The notes beneath the pieces are model-generated. The model was not told the origin of the DNA. It did not search any database and saw nothing but the letters and a program-made list of their open reading frames with translations. A program made the position numbers and the translations under genes. Shown piece by piece: positions 11,750-21,537 of a stretch of DNA of 64,000 bases (positions within the stretch are counted from its first letter, which is position 1; each line of letters opens with the position of its first letter). This stretch comes from Conus ventricosus (taxonomy: Eukaryota > Mollusca > Gastropoda > Neogastropoda > Conidae): the NCBI GenBank assembly GCA_018398815.1, contig CM031595.1, forward strand, positions 142,155,471-142,219,470, written 5' to 3'.

Positions 11750-12945
11750 GTGTGTGTGTGTGTGTGTGTGTGTGTCTCTCTGTCTGTCTGTCTGTGTGTC
11801 CATGGTCACAATGTGTTCCACTCGCTCCAGACAAAACTACTGGGTCGATCTTTCTGAAAATTTTAGGTATGTTCATTATGGGTCAAGGATGATGCCTGCC
11901 ATTTTAGTTTTCTGTTACAGCCGTTACTAACGGCTGTAACGGCCTGTAACGCTTTTTCTTCTTTATGGAATATCTCAGAAAGTACTTGACCGATCTTTCT
12001 GAAAATTTGTAGGTATGTTCATTATGGGTCACGAATAATGCCCAATGTTTTAGTTTACCGTTATAACCGTTACTAATGGCTGTAACGGCTGTAACGGGTT
12101 TTCTTCTTTATGGAATATCTCACAAAGTACTTGGCCGACCTTTATGAAAATTAGCAGGTATGTTCATTATGGGTCACGGATGATGCCTGATGTTTTAGTT
12201 TGCCCCGTTATAGCCGTTACTAACGGTTGTAACGGCCTGTAACGGTTTTTCTTCTTTATGGAATATCTCAGAAAGTACTTGGCCATTTATAAGCGGTTTG
12301 GATGATCTTGTGACAAATCGGATCCTCTGTCCATATGTAAGTGATGTAATGCTGAAAATGGATTAAACAACCGTTAAAAACCGTTATTCTGTGGTTATTT
12401 CTTATATATAGGTGGATTTTAATGAAATTTGGTATATAGAAAAGTTATCACACACAAATGGCACTTCTATATAGTGTTTTAAAATTTGACCGTTAAAAAC
12501 CGTTATTCTGGACATATTGTCCGATTTGGATGAAATTTGGTATGTACACAGGCTTTAGCCCAGTGAGGACTAAAATACCGGTTTCAAAAGTGTATATCGG
12601 TTATATAACCGATAAACCGTTATTTTGCCGTTATTTTTTATATATTGGTGGGTTTTAATGCAATTTTGTATATAGAAAGGTCATCACACACAAATGGCAC
12701 TTCCATGCAGTGTTTCAAAATCTGACCGTTAAAAACCGTTATTCTTGACATATGGTCCGATTTGGATGAAATTTGGTATGTACACAGGCTTTAGCCCAGT
12801 GAGGACTAAAATACCAGTTTCAAAAGTGTACATCGGTTAAATAACCGTTAAAACCGTTATTTTGCCTTTATTTCTTATCTCACAAAGCACTTGGCCGATT
12901 TATAAGCGGTTTGGAAAACTGGGAGTACATTTATATGCTTCGCAT
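11650..12945. mobile_element. Candidate non-autonomous element with CCGTTA/TAACGG tandem units
   Basis: The left end is near-palindromic (TACTCCCAGTTCTT then AAGAACAGGGAGTA), and near 12918 the right side carries AACTGGGAGTAC, the inverse of the left end. Inside are three units of about 146 bp (11866, 12012, 12157), each with TATGGAATATCTCAGAAAGT and GGTATGTTCATTATGGGTCA, then two units of about 236 bp (12532, 12768) containing GTACACAGGCTTTAGCCCAG. About 20 copies of CCGTTA or its complement TAACGG are spread over 1 kb. A (GT)n array lies near 11709-11793. No ORF is present. The transposon reading is inferred from end symmetry only. Confidence 0.5.
11709..11793. repeat. (GT)n microsatellite with CTGT end
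   Basis: GT dinucleotides with one TTGT break, passing into TCTG repeats. Confidence 0.93.
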
Positions 12946-13130
12946 CTTGTTTATTTTTACTTTCAGATGTGCGACAGAAAGTTATTGTTAAGATATCAGG
13001 TGTTTTGATGTTCGCATTGCCTTTTGGTGGAGGAGATATACTTTGATAGTGTGTCATTCTTGAGGTGTCTTTTTTTCATTCTGATACTTTAAAAGATAGA
13101 AACTCATGACATAGTGTACTTTTGACAGAG

Positions 13131-13250
13131 CTGGTGTCAGAGGTGAGCTCCGTGGGGTCAAGACAAGATGAGGAGCAGGAGGAACCAGTTCCAGACACTG
13201 TCATCCAGGAAGCAGCCACCAAGATACAGGCTGCCTTTAGAGGCTACAAG
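13131..13250 (+). CDS. Exon: acidic linker and IQ motif
   Basis: Acceptor choices are TTTGACAG (exon from 13129) or TTTGACAGAG (from 13131). Only 13131 matches the phase-0 end of Ig3, so it is preferred. The exon reads an acidic linker (RQDEEQEEPVPDTVIQE) then AATKIQAAFRGYK, a classic IQ calmodulin/light-chain-binding helix. The donor AAG|GTGAGG falls inside the motif, so the final basic residue of IQxxxRGxxxR must come from the next exon. The next exon I can place (21538) begins Glu-Val, which does not supply it, so a small exon may be missing or the motif is truncated. Confidence 0.75.
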
Positions 13251-13262
13251 GTGAGGCTGGGC

Positions 13263-13285
13263 ATTTGTGTGTGTGTGTGTGTGTT

Positions 13286-13324
<39 letters not shown>
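13263..13324. repeat. (GT)n microsatellite directly after the IQ-exon donor
   Basis: The array begins about 12 bases after the donor at 13250. Confidence 0.93.
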
Positions 13325-13326
<2 letters not shown>

Positions 13327-13599
13327 ATGAGTGAGATGTAAAATGTTATGAGTAAATATCCAAAGGAAGACTGAAAAGACCCAGGTTCACGCAGCAAGTC
13401 ACATTGCTTGTGATGGGAGACATCCTGAGCTATTGGATCATACACTTAAAACAATACCATTGATTGCATCATTATGTTCCTTCCTGGAAGTGACTGAACT
13501 TTTGAGCCATTTATCAAGACATATTAGACCTTAGACAAAAAGGAAGACAGTCTGTTTCTGAGAGGAAAGCAGCGATTATGGAGTCATTTCAGTCCAAGT

Positions 13600-14340
13600 A
13601 CCCCCACAGATCAGTGATGCAGATGTGCACACATAGTTCTGCTGCTAGAGCAGCCAAGAATGGAGAGGAAGGAATATATGTCTGGTGTCTAGTATAGGAA
13701 GCCATTATTCCCATAGAAAACAGGCAGATAGTTAACTAACTTTGGGGCAGAAGCAGAGATTCTGCATTCAGCTGCAGTCTATGTCAGGTAGGAAAAGGCA
13801 CGCCAAATTGTGGTCATCTTCACAGATTCCCTATCAGTGTTGAAAGCAAAGAACTGCATGGATTTCCTGTACTCACCTGTTTTGGCAACATATGTGAACG
13901 TAAACCTTAAGTAAAATTCCTGCAACTGGAGTCTTTGTAAACAAGATGGCTGACACTATCATGACAGAAAGACAGAAGGGGCCAAGCAGGCAACAAAGAA
14001 CTGTCAAAAAAGGGGATAGAAAACTCCATAAAGCCTGTGCTCCCCAATTTTGTCAAGACAGCTGTTACCATCTGAACGGGACTGATCAACTTACAGCGGG
14101 TCTAAATAGAGTCATGTTTGTATGAACAATAAATAATTAAAAGTTGTTTAGACTGACAGATGCCTTTGCCCACACGCCCCTATGACAGTTAAACATCTTA
14201 TCCAGGTCTGCCTCCAACAATGCCCTTCAAAGAGACACATGGTCAGACCAGCAACTCTTAAAAGGGAAGCTTCAGGTAACCTGTAGGTTTGATGAGGATA
14301 GCTGCAATTTGAAAAGGGGGGCTGGCACACCATCAGGAAG
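13600..14340 (+). pseudogene. Decayed LINE RNase H and C-terminal region
   Basis: In broken + frames one can read AKNGEEGIYVW near 13650, AEAEILHSAAVYVR near 13750, and VVIFTDSLSVLKAK near 13820, which is the conserved 'TD(S/A)LSVL' RNase H segment of molluscan and arthropod LINEs. Farther on, CPHAPMTVKHLIQVC near 14170 resembles the C-terminal zinc-knuckle-like 'C..APxTxxHLLxxC' region. Many stops and frameshifts interrupt it. It is the 3' coding end of an old LINE unrelated to that at 4970. Confidence 0.6.
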
Positions 14341-14850
14341 TTGATGATGAAGACATATCTGTGGTGTGTGTGTGTTGTTTTTGCGCAAATTCATATACGA
14401 TATATGTTTATAAAATTTGTGCTTGTGAGTGGATATGTTACATAAGTTGTGTTTGACTGACGTACATGTGGTAGAATTATAAATTTGAAAAATTGTATGG
14501 TGTACAGCTCGAGAGCGGGTGAAAAATCAAGAAACAAAGGCACCTGAACAGGAGTCTTTATTTTTTTCCTGCCTGCTGAGGAGGTCGTGCTTTTTGTTCA
14601 TGTGTCACAAAATTGTATTTTTAAGGTGTGTGAATAGGTGTGAGGAATCAAATGAAAACAAAAATCTTCTGTCCCACAAAAACTAAATCGACTTTATTGT
14701 GCAACTCGTCCTTTTTAAGACATAGTGCCTGTTGCACATTTGAAAATAAAACTGGAAAAAGGGGTTTGAAGTTTACTCAAAATGGAAATTAACAGTGCTG
14801 GGCATAACATTCACTGTGAAGTCAAAATGTTTCAACTGTACAAATTGCGC
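14341..14850. other. Intron flank before DIRS element
   Basis: AT-rich, no recognised feature. Confidence 0.5.
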
Positions 14851-14880
14851 AAATTATGTTTTAATTACACATACTATACC

Positions 14881-15013
14881 GTGGCTCACTAATGCAATAA
14901 GCGGCAGAAAATTTCTATCCCTCCCCTCGTATACAATAAAGTCCCGTACGGACAACAAAACCCCTGAAAGGGCCTCGTGCCTCGCGCATGCTCAGAATAG
15001 TCCTCTTTTCTCG
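14881..15013 (+). repeat. DIRS left inverted terminal repeat
   Basis: It starts GTGGCTCACTAATGC and includes CGTATACAATAAAGTC, CTGAAAGGGCCTCGTGC and TAGTCCTCTTTTC. The reverse complement of 20240-20366 gives the same landmarks in the same order with scattered differences. Confidence 0.88.
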
Positions 15014-15539
15014 GCAGCCATTTTTCCCGTTAGGCCGCGTGTACAGAAGGGCTAAGTATTTTTTTGACTTTTCTCGCAATCGATCGATTTTTTGTTGCTG
15101 TTCGTTGGTGTCCTTGCTTATGTTTTCATTTAAGGAAAAAACGTATGTGAAGCGATTGGGGGGTAAGCAAATTAAGAAGTTTCGTCTCTCGATTCCCTCA
15201 CCCTCGCCGGCTGGCGCTTTGTCTATACCCCCGCCAATTCCTCCTCTCCCTTCAGCGTCACTTTCTCCCGAGTTCACCTCAACCCAGCTTCGTTCTGTTG
15301 TCGTGACAAGCGAGCTCTTTCTCGCAACCCTCAATCCGTGAGGGTGTTTCGGCTCAGCTTCGGTTTCCTTTTCGATCCCGTCAAAAGCGAGCTCTTTCTC
15401 GCAACCCTCTTTTTGGGTGGCGGTGATCACTCAGCTTCGTTCGTTGATCTCGCCCCTTTCCCCCATAACGCGAGCCCCTCAGCCTGGGTTCTGTCCACCC
15501 GTTAGTAAAACCCTGCGTTCAGTGTTCTACTGCTCGCAA

Positions 15540-16950
15540 TTCGATTCCCATGGCAGAATCGAAGGTGTACGGGCCCTCTACGGGGGCGCTCGGCAATGAG
15601 GGGACGATGCGTCATCCCCCCCCCCCCGTAGGCGATCCAAGGGAAAAACTCCTGCTCAAGGGCTCGTATCTATTCGCCCCCGTTGTTCCCTTCCCCCGCC
15701 TCATGTGTCTGCCTCTGCTGTTGGGCAGTCCACCGGGTGTCGCCTTTTCTTCCCGACACCCCTCAGGGACCGCGCTTCGGCCCCCCACTTTCAGGTTGGC
15801 CAGCAGCCACATTATCAAGCCCCCCCTATCAGGGGGTCAGGGCCCATGCCTTGGGCGCCCATGGCCCAATGGCAATAATCCCCCGAACATGGCTTTCCTC
15901 AGCCCCCTGCTCCGGGGTTTCCCGGGTGGCCGGGTTTTATCCCACCCTCCACCATGCAGGCATCTGCCTCCCAGGCTCCCTCGGCCCTTCCGGGGTCTGA
16001 CCCCTCCCCCGGGATTCTGGGGAGCCAGCCATCCCGGGCCACTCAGGCCCTCGCCGCGCTCCGCCTCGCCGGGGGCGGCCACTCCATCGTCTGGGGGTCC
16101 GACCTGGCGGACTCAAGTCAGGGGAAAGGGGACCGGGCACCCGTTCTTATTCTTTCCCAAGACTGGGTTGGCTGTGCTGCTTCCCTGGTTCCGGGGCAGT
16201 GCAACCTCTCAGGAGGCCAGGGCCCCCTGCCCTTCGGCAGGGGAACTTGCCCTGGATCTCGCCCCTCGGCGGCTAGGCCCTCCCCGATGCAAAAGGAGTC
16301 ATTAATGGTGGCCGACTGCATGAGGAGGCCCAAATACGGGTCAGGGCACGGAGGCGCAGGCCCCCCCGTGCCTGGTTCGGTCCCCTATTTTCCTTCCGCG
16401 TTGGCTGGGGGAAATTCCTTAGACCAGAGGGGTCTTCCTTTTGCCAAAAAGGGCCTTGGCAAAGACACTATCCCCGATGCCACCTCCCCCTCCCCAGGGA
16501 ACCTCCTACTGGTCCAGGAGGGGTCAAAATCGCACACCAGGCCTGCCCCCTCTCAAGCGCTGCCTTGTGGATGGGAAGAGTCTGCGCGTAGGGTTTGGGG
16601 CCATATCTTTATGGACTCCTTTCTGGGGGGACTAGGTCGCCCTTAGGGATCCTGATTCGGGTTTTCCTTCGCCATCCGCCATCCGCTGACCCAACTGCTG
16701 GGGTAGCCTGTATCCAGTCAATGGCTGAAGGCTTAAGTTTTGGGCGGGGGCCTTCACTAGCTCCATCGAACTCAGTTTTGGCTAGAGAGATGCGGTCCTA
16801 TGGCATCTTCTGTGACCCGTTCTCCATCTGCCGCGCTTCCCTCAGAGCCTTACCTGCCCAAGTCAGGTCTCTTTTTCGGAAATCACGTGCAGCCCCCATC
16901 AAACCGGGCCGAGATTAGGCGTGACCTCGCCTTTCAGTCAGCCCCCATCC
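15540..16950 (+). pseudogene. DIRS ORF1 (gag-like), broken
   Basis: A Pro/Gly/Ser-rich region spreads over several + frames with no intact ORF. Position upstream of RT is where DIRS elements carry ORF1. No diagnostic motif is visible, so the assignment rests on position. Confidence 0.45.
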
Positions 16951-17339
16951 CCCACGACCTGGTTCAAAACGCAAGGCCCAGCGCCTTTCTCGTCACCGGT
17001 CCTCTCAACCCAAGGTCGACGTCATTTGGCCCCCGGGGACTAAGGCGGGCAACCAAGCAGGGTCGGCCTCCGACTCGGCCGGCGGGTCCAAGCTCCCACG
17101 CCTCCGAGGGCCCACCCCCAATGCTCGCCCCCGACCTGGTACTTCCCCCGGGGCAGTCCTGTGGGCACTGTTCCAGGCACCTCAGTGCCTGGGAGCGCTC
17201 CCGCAAGCCCTTGGGCTCGCGGGATCAGTCGGGTTTCGTCTTCCTTGGGTGCAGTGAAGGGCTCCTCTCACGCCTTCCCCTCCCCCTTTCGCCCCTCCTC
17301 GGATCTGCTGCCTCTCAGGCCTTAGACCAGAGGTCCTTT

Positions 17340-18800
17340 CCCCTGTTAGCCAAGGAGCCACAGAGGAAGTTCTCTTCCATTCCTCTCCGGGGTTTTATGG
17401 CCGCAATTTTGTGGTCCCCAAGGCTTCCGAGGATGGAGACCGGTTCTGGGTCTTTCGCCCTTGAACAGGTTTCTATCGTCCTCCGTTTCGATGAAACCCC
17501 CATGTCAGTCCGCGATGCCATGCATCCCGGCGACTGGGCGTATCCTCAACTTAAAGATGCATACTTTCCATCTCTTGATCCACCCAAGGGACAGAAGTAC
17601 CTCCGCTTCGCGTGGAGAGGCCCCGGTTTTTCAGTTTAGGGCTCTTCCCTTTGACTAGCCCCGGCCCCCGGGTTTCACGAAGGTGGCTCGGGAACTTTGC
17701 CCTTTCACGTTCGGAGAAAAGGAATTCGTTTGAAGGCCTAACTAGACGATTGGCTTCTCCTTGCCTCATCCACACTCGTCTCCCCGCAACCCTACAGGTT
17801 TTAAAGCCTCTGTCAGCAGCTGGGGTTCGTTCGCAACGAGGAGAAGTCCGATCTCACCCCTCGCAACAGTTCAGTTTTTGGGGATGTCCTTCCACACCAC
17901 CGACTGGCTGGTCCTTTCCCCCACCCGCCGCGCCTTGTTCGCCTCCAGCACCTCTTGGGCCCCCCCCCCCTTTCCTTGGATCAGGCGCCAGCCAGAAAGC
18001 TGCCTCTCTTCTGGGTCTGATGGAGTCCTTGGCCCCCTTATGCCCCTCGACGTCTGCACAAACGCCGTTTTCAACGCCTTTTTTTCGCAAGCGTTGGGCT
18101 CAGGGACTGCAGTCGTGGGACCTTCCGATCCCCTCTCGGCGTGTTCCAGTCATCGGGGGTACAATGGCACTCCCAGTCCTGGCTAGCCCAGGGATCCCCA
18201 TCCTCCCCCTCCTCCACAGGAGGGCCTGTTCACGGACGCGTCCCAGTCCGGTGGGGTGCCCACGCAGCTCTCTGACGGCCTCCGGCAATGGTCCCCGGAG
18301 ATGGGGTCCTGGCATATCAACCGGCCGGAGCTGGAAGCCGCTTTCCCAAACCCTCAAGGAGTTTCTTCCCTTCCTAAAGGAAAACACATTCTCCTCAACA
18401 CCGACAACACGACGGTGGCGTGTTAATCAACAAGCAGGGGGGGGGCGTTCTCACTTCCCTGTCCCTGAGGTCGAACACTGCTTCTTTGTGCAGAAAACAA
18501 TCAAATCCGGATCTCCGCCAACACTTCCTGGGAAGAATCAACATTCTCGCGGACTCCCCAGCAGGTCGCACATGGTTCTTCCTCAGAATGGACTCTCGTC
18601 CACTCGATCCTAGAACCTCTCTGGACTGTATGGTTCAAACCACAGGTGGACCTGTTCGCCACCCGTTTAACCACCGTCTTCACTTACGTCTCCCCAGTTC
18701 CGATCCGCAGCGTGGCCGGACCCCTGTCCATCCCTTGGTCCGGGCCCGACGCTAATTTCTTTCCCCCTTCCCCATTCTGAAAGGTTCTCCGCAAGGCAAG
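17340..18800 (+). pseudogene. DIRS reverse transcriptase-RNase H, broken
   Basis: RT landmarks: MSVRDAMHPGDWA near 17500, LKDAYFPSLDPPKGQKYLRF near 17550, FRALPF near 17635, then LDDWLLLASS near 17742. The residue before LDD, tyrosine in active enzymes, is a TAA stop here (17739-17741). RNase H landmarks follow: GLFTDASQSG near 18220, GSWHINRPELEAAF near 18305, LLNTDNTTVAC near 18390. Frame changes occur several times. Substitution of the active-site Tyr codon plus frameshifts show inactivity. Confidence 0.82.
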
Positions 18801-19059
18801 GGAAGATCAGCCACGCTTATTCTGGTGGCTCCACGCTGCCAGCCCAAGCGTGGTTTCCGGGAAATGTTACACCTGTCGCACGTGCCCCCGATACCGCTCG
18901 CCTTAAAGGCAAGGTCCCTGCTCCAGCCGCGGTCAGGCATTCCACACGGCAATCCAAACGTGCTGCAATCTTCACGCCTGGCTACTGTGCGGACCGCTGT
19001 CTGCACGAGGCCCTCCCCACGGTAATCACCTTGGGAACATGCCCACAGGCAGGGACCCA

Positions 19060-20075
19060 AAGTGTCTTAAATGTCCACTGGGAAAGGCTGGGATCTTGGT
19101 GGCTCCAGCCACCGGTATCACCTCATTCTCCTTCTCAATGCCAAATTTGGGGAACTACCTAGCCTTTCTGTCATCGAGAGAAAAACTTTCAGCCTCCTCT
19201 GTTAAGGGTTTACAGGCGGCTATTTCCACCACTATCCGCCAGTTAGGGGCCCCTCCTTCGGGGGCGACCCTCTTCTGCGGGATCTGGTCAGAGGAGCAGC
19301 CCTACAGGAGGCCCGATGCCCCCCGCCTGTCCCGGTGGGATCTTTTCTTAGTCCTCTCCTCCCTCAGGCTTCCCCCTTACAGCCCAACCGGGAGTGTTCT
19401 CTGAAGTTCCTTCCTTCAAAACAGCCTTTCTCGTTCCCCCGGCCTCGGGAGGGGCTGCAGTGAGGTCCACGCCCTTTGTGGCTTTTCCTGGACGTCGCTT
19501 TTCCGACCGGGTGGCTCGATATCTCTTCGCCTCCTCCAGACTTTTTAGCGAAAAACCAGTTGCCAGGTTTTTTCTTTCCCCACCATCTCCATTCTTCCTC
19601 TCCACTTCTATTCTCGCCCCGGACACGAAGACCCCCACTCCTGTCCGGTTCGCGCTTTGCGGGGGTATAGGAAACGCACGAAATCTTCTCGTTCCAAGCA
19701 GCGCCACCTGTTTCTCCCTTTCAACGAAGGTTATAAGGAGGACATCAGGCGCTCTTCAATCTCTCGATGGCGAGAGAAGTCATTAAGGCTGCGTACCGAG
19801 ACCGAAGGGGTTTGGGTGTTTTCTCCCTAGACCTCATGAGATTAGGGCATGGCGCTTCGCTGGCATACTCATAATGCCAGCATTCAGGGTGTGTTAGATG
19901 CCGCATATTGGGGTCCCCTGGCACCTTTCCAGTTCTACCTGCCGACGTTTCCCGTCTGCGTGATGAAAGGGTCTAGGGGCATCGCATCAGCTGTGGGGCG
20001 CAACATTCCATCTCCGCCACACATCCGGCCCTTCTTGCTCCTCCAGGCGGTAACCAGGTGAGCCCTCCTTCCAGG
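19060..20075 (+). pseudogene. DIRS tyrosine recombinase, broken
   Basis: Landmarks include NYLAFLSSREKLSASSVKG and AAISTTIRQLGAPP near 19200, SRWDLFLVLSSLR near 19340, TAFLVPPASGG near 19430, and a C-terminal part with NASIQGVLDAAYW near 19880. The HxxR box region (about 19830-19850) is readable as His-Glu-Ile-Arg in a broken frame. The nucleophile tyrosine lies in the FYL segment near 19930. Several frame changes and a degraded C-terminus mean no active enzyme. Confidence 0.8.
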
Positions 20076-20085
20076 GAGTGCACTC

Positions 20086-20176
20086 TCATTAGTGAGCCAC
20101 GGGATAGTATGTGAATTAAAAGGGAAAATTTTTATTCTAAATTACGTTTAATCTAACATACTTACCGTGCTCACGC
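20086..20176. repeat. DIRS internal complementary region (ICR)
   Basis: The left half (about 20086-20120, TTAGTGAGCCACGGGATAGT) is complementary to the left edge of the element (about 14859-14894). The right half (about 20146-20176, TTTAATCTAACATACTTACC) is complementary to the right edge (about 20358-20388). An ICR spanning both ends is thought to template circular DNA in DIRS replication. Confidence 0.82.
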
Positions 20177-20239
20177 AAGACCCCCCTACCTCCCCGCCTT
20201 CCTGTTCCATCAGGGGTTCTCATCAGGTCTTAATATACC

Positions 20240-20366
20240 TCGAAAAGAGGACTATTTTTGAGCATGCCCCGGCACGAGGCCCTTTCAGGGTTTTTTTTGT
20301 CCGTACGACTTTATTGTATACGAGGCAGGATTACAAATTGCTGCCGCTTATGCATTAGTGAGCCAC
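20240..20366 (-). repeat. DIRS right inverted terminal repeat
   Basis: It mirrors 14881-15013: GAGGACTAT, GCACGAGGCCCTTTCAGGG, GACTTTATTGTATACGAGG and ending GCATTAGTGAGCCAC. Confidence 0.88.
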
Positions 20367-20390
20367 GTAAGTATTTAGATTAAACTAATT

Positions 20391-20689
20391 TTTTAATAAA
20401 TTTCCTTTGGAACACCTTCTCATTAAAAAAAAAGACAAAGATTTTAAATTTGTTTCACAATCCGAATTTATATTTTGAACTGCAGTGGCTTATAAGGTTA
20501 TTACTTTTTTTTGTTTTGTGATTATAAAAGACAAATATGACTAATTTCAGAAATTTATTAAAAAAAATCTGAAGCAATGATATTGTAATATTTATATTGC
20601 AGAAAAAAAGGGAAAATTATTTACTTTTGTTGATATTCTTCTCATGATATATACAAGTTTTTGATCTGTATGGGGTGTGCTGCATGTAT

Positions 20690-20733
<44 letters not shown>

Positions 20734-21537
20734 GTGTGTGTTGTGTGTGTGTGAATAAGCTGTAATGTAAACTGAAAATGTGAAAACAAACCCTTGCAAC
20801 CAAAGCCCTTACAGATGATGTTTTTTCTGCTTGAATCAAACACATTCACGTTGCCATGCACAAAAGTGCACATACCTTGTCTTCAGTTGTTTATTTTTTG
20901 TGTTATTTATATTTTCAATTTTTGTTTTCCCTTTTTGGTAATATGTTTGTCGTCAGTGTGCAAACTGCTAGTTGTAATAATTATTTTGATTAATTATTGT
21001 GAATACAAGGCTGCTGTCTATTGCACCAGTTACACTAGATTTGATTTGTACAGCAACAGTAACTCTGTATTTTTCTGATTTTTGGCTTTTACTTGTGGCA
21101 GCATAGTTATTAATCCGCAAAAACAGGATCACTTGGCTGTTTTAGGGTTTAAACTCTCTTCCTGTACTCTACTCTGTTCTGATCTATATTGTGTTGCTTT
21201 CGACATTGGCACAGCATTCTTTGCACAAGTTTTATCGACACTGTTTAAGCATCTTTCACCATGCATTACTTTGTTGGCATTTCTGTCAGTGGCTTTCTGG
21301 ATGCTGCATGAGATGGTCTTAATATTCTACTGATGGCCCGCATTGTTCGTCAGTGTGTGAGCGGCATGGCCTCTGCCTGGGTTTGCATGTGAAGCAGCAA
21401 ACATAACTTTGCAATCCTTATCTTCCGTTGTTTACCTTGGGTGACCTGATGTATGCTGTCTTGAAGGAGGTGCCTAGTACTGAGGATACCCTCCCCACAA
21501 CCCACCCCTGTGGAACTTGCCCCGGAAAACTCCTCAG
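20391..21537. other. Intron flank between DIRS and PEVK-like exon
   Basis: AT-rich with a (GT)n array at 20693-20753. No coding signal was found; a small exon completing the IQ motif could hide here but I could not identify one. Confidence 0.5.
20693..20753. repeat. (GT)n microsatellite
   Basis: GT repeats with a GGGGTG interruption. Confidence 0.92.

Larger units (their letters stand above)
11570..13130. other. Intron occupied mainly by a tandem-repeat element
   Basis: It contains the element at 11650-12945 and an otherwise featureless flank of about 180 bp before the IQ exon. Confidence 0.6.
14855..20390 (+). mobile_element. DIRS-type tyrosine-recombinase retrotransposon, near complete but frame-broken
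   Basis: The element is GC-rich against its AT-rich intron. It has inverted terminal repeats (14881-15013 and 20240-20366), an internal complementary region at 20086-20176 whose halves match the outer edges of both ends, and, in order, a proline-rich gag-like region, reverse transcriptase, RNase H and a tyrosine recombinase. This layout is diagnostic of the DIRS group, which integrates by recombinase and makes no target-site duplication. Numerous frame breaks and a stop at the RT active site show that this copy cannot make its proteins as sequenced. It lies in the sense orientation in the intron after the IQ exon. Confidence 0.88.

Noticed and set aside
14988..19786. Independent host genes in the GC-rich block
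   Set aside because: All recognisable segments match DIRS RT, RNase H and recombinase; the remaining open frames are GC-driven.
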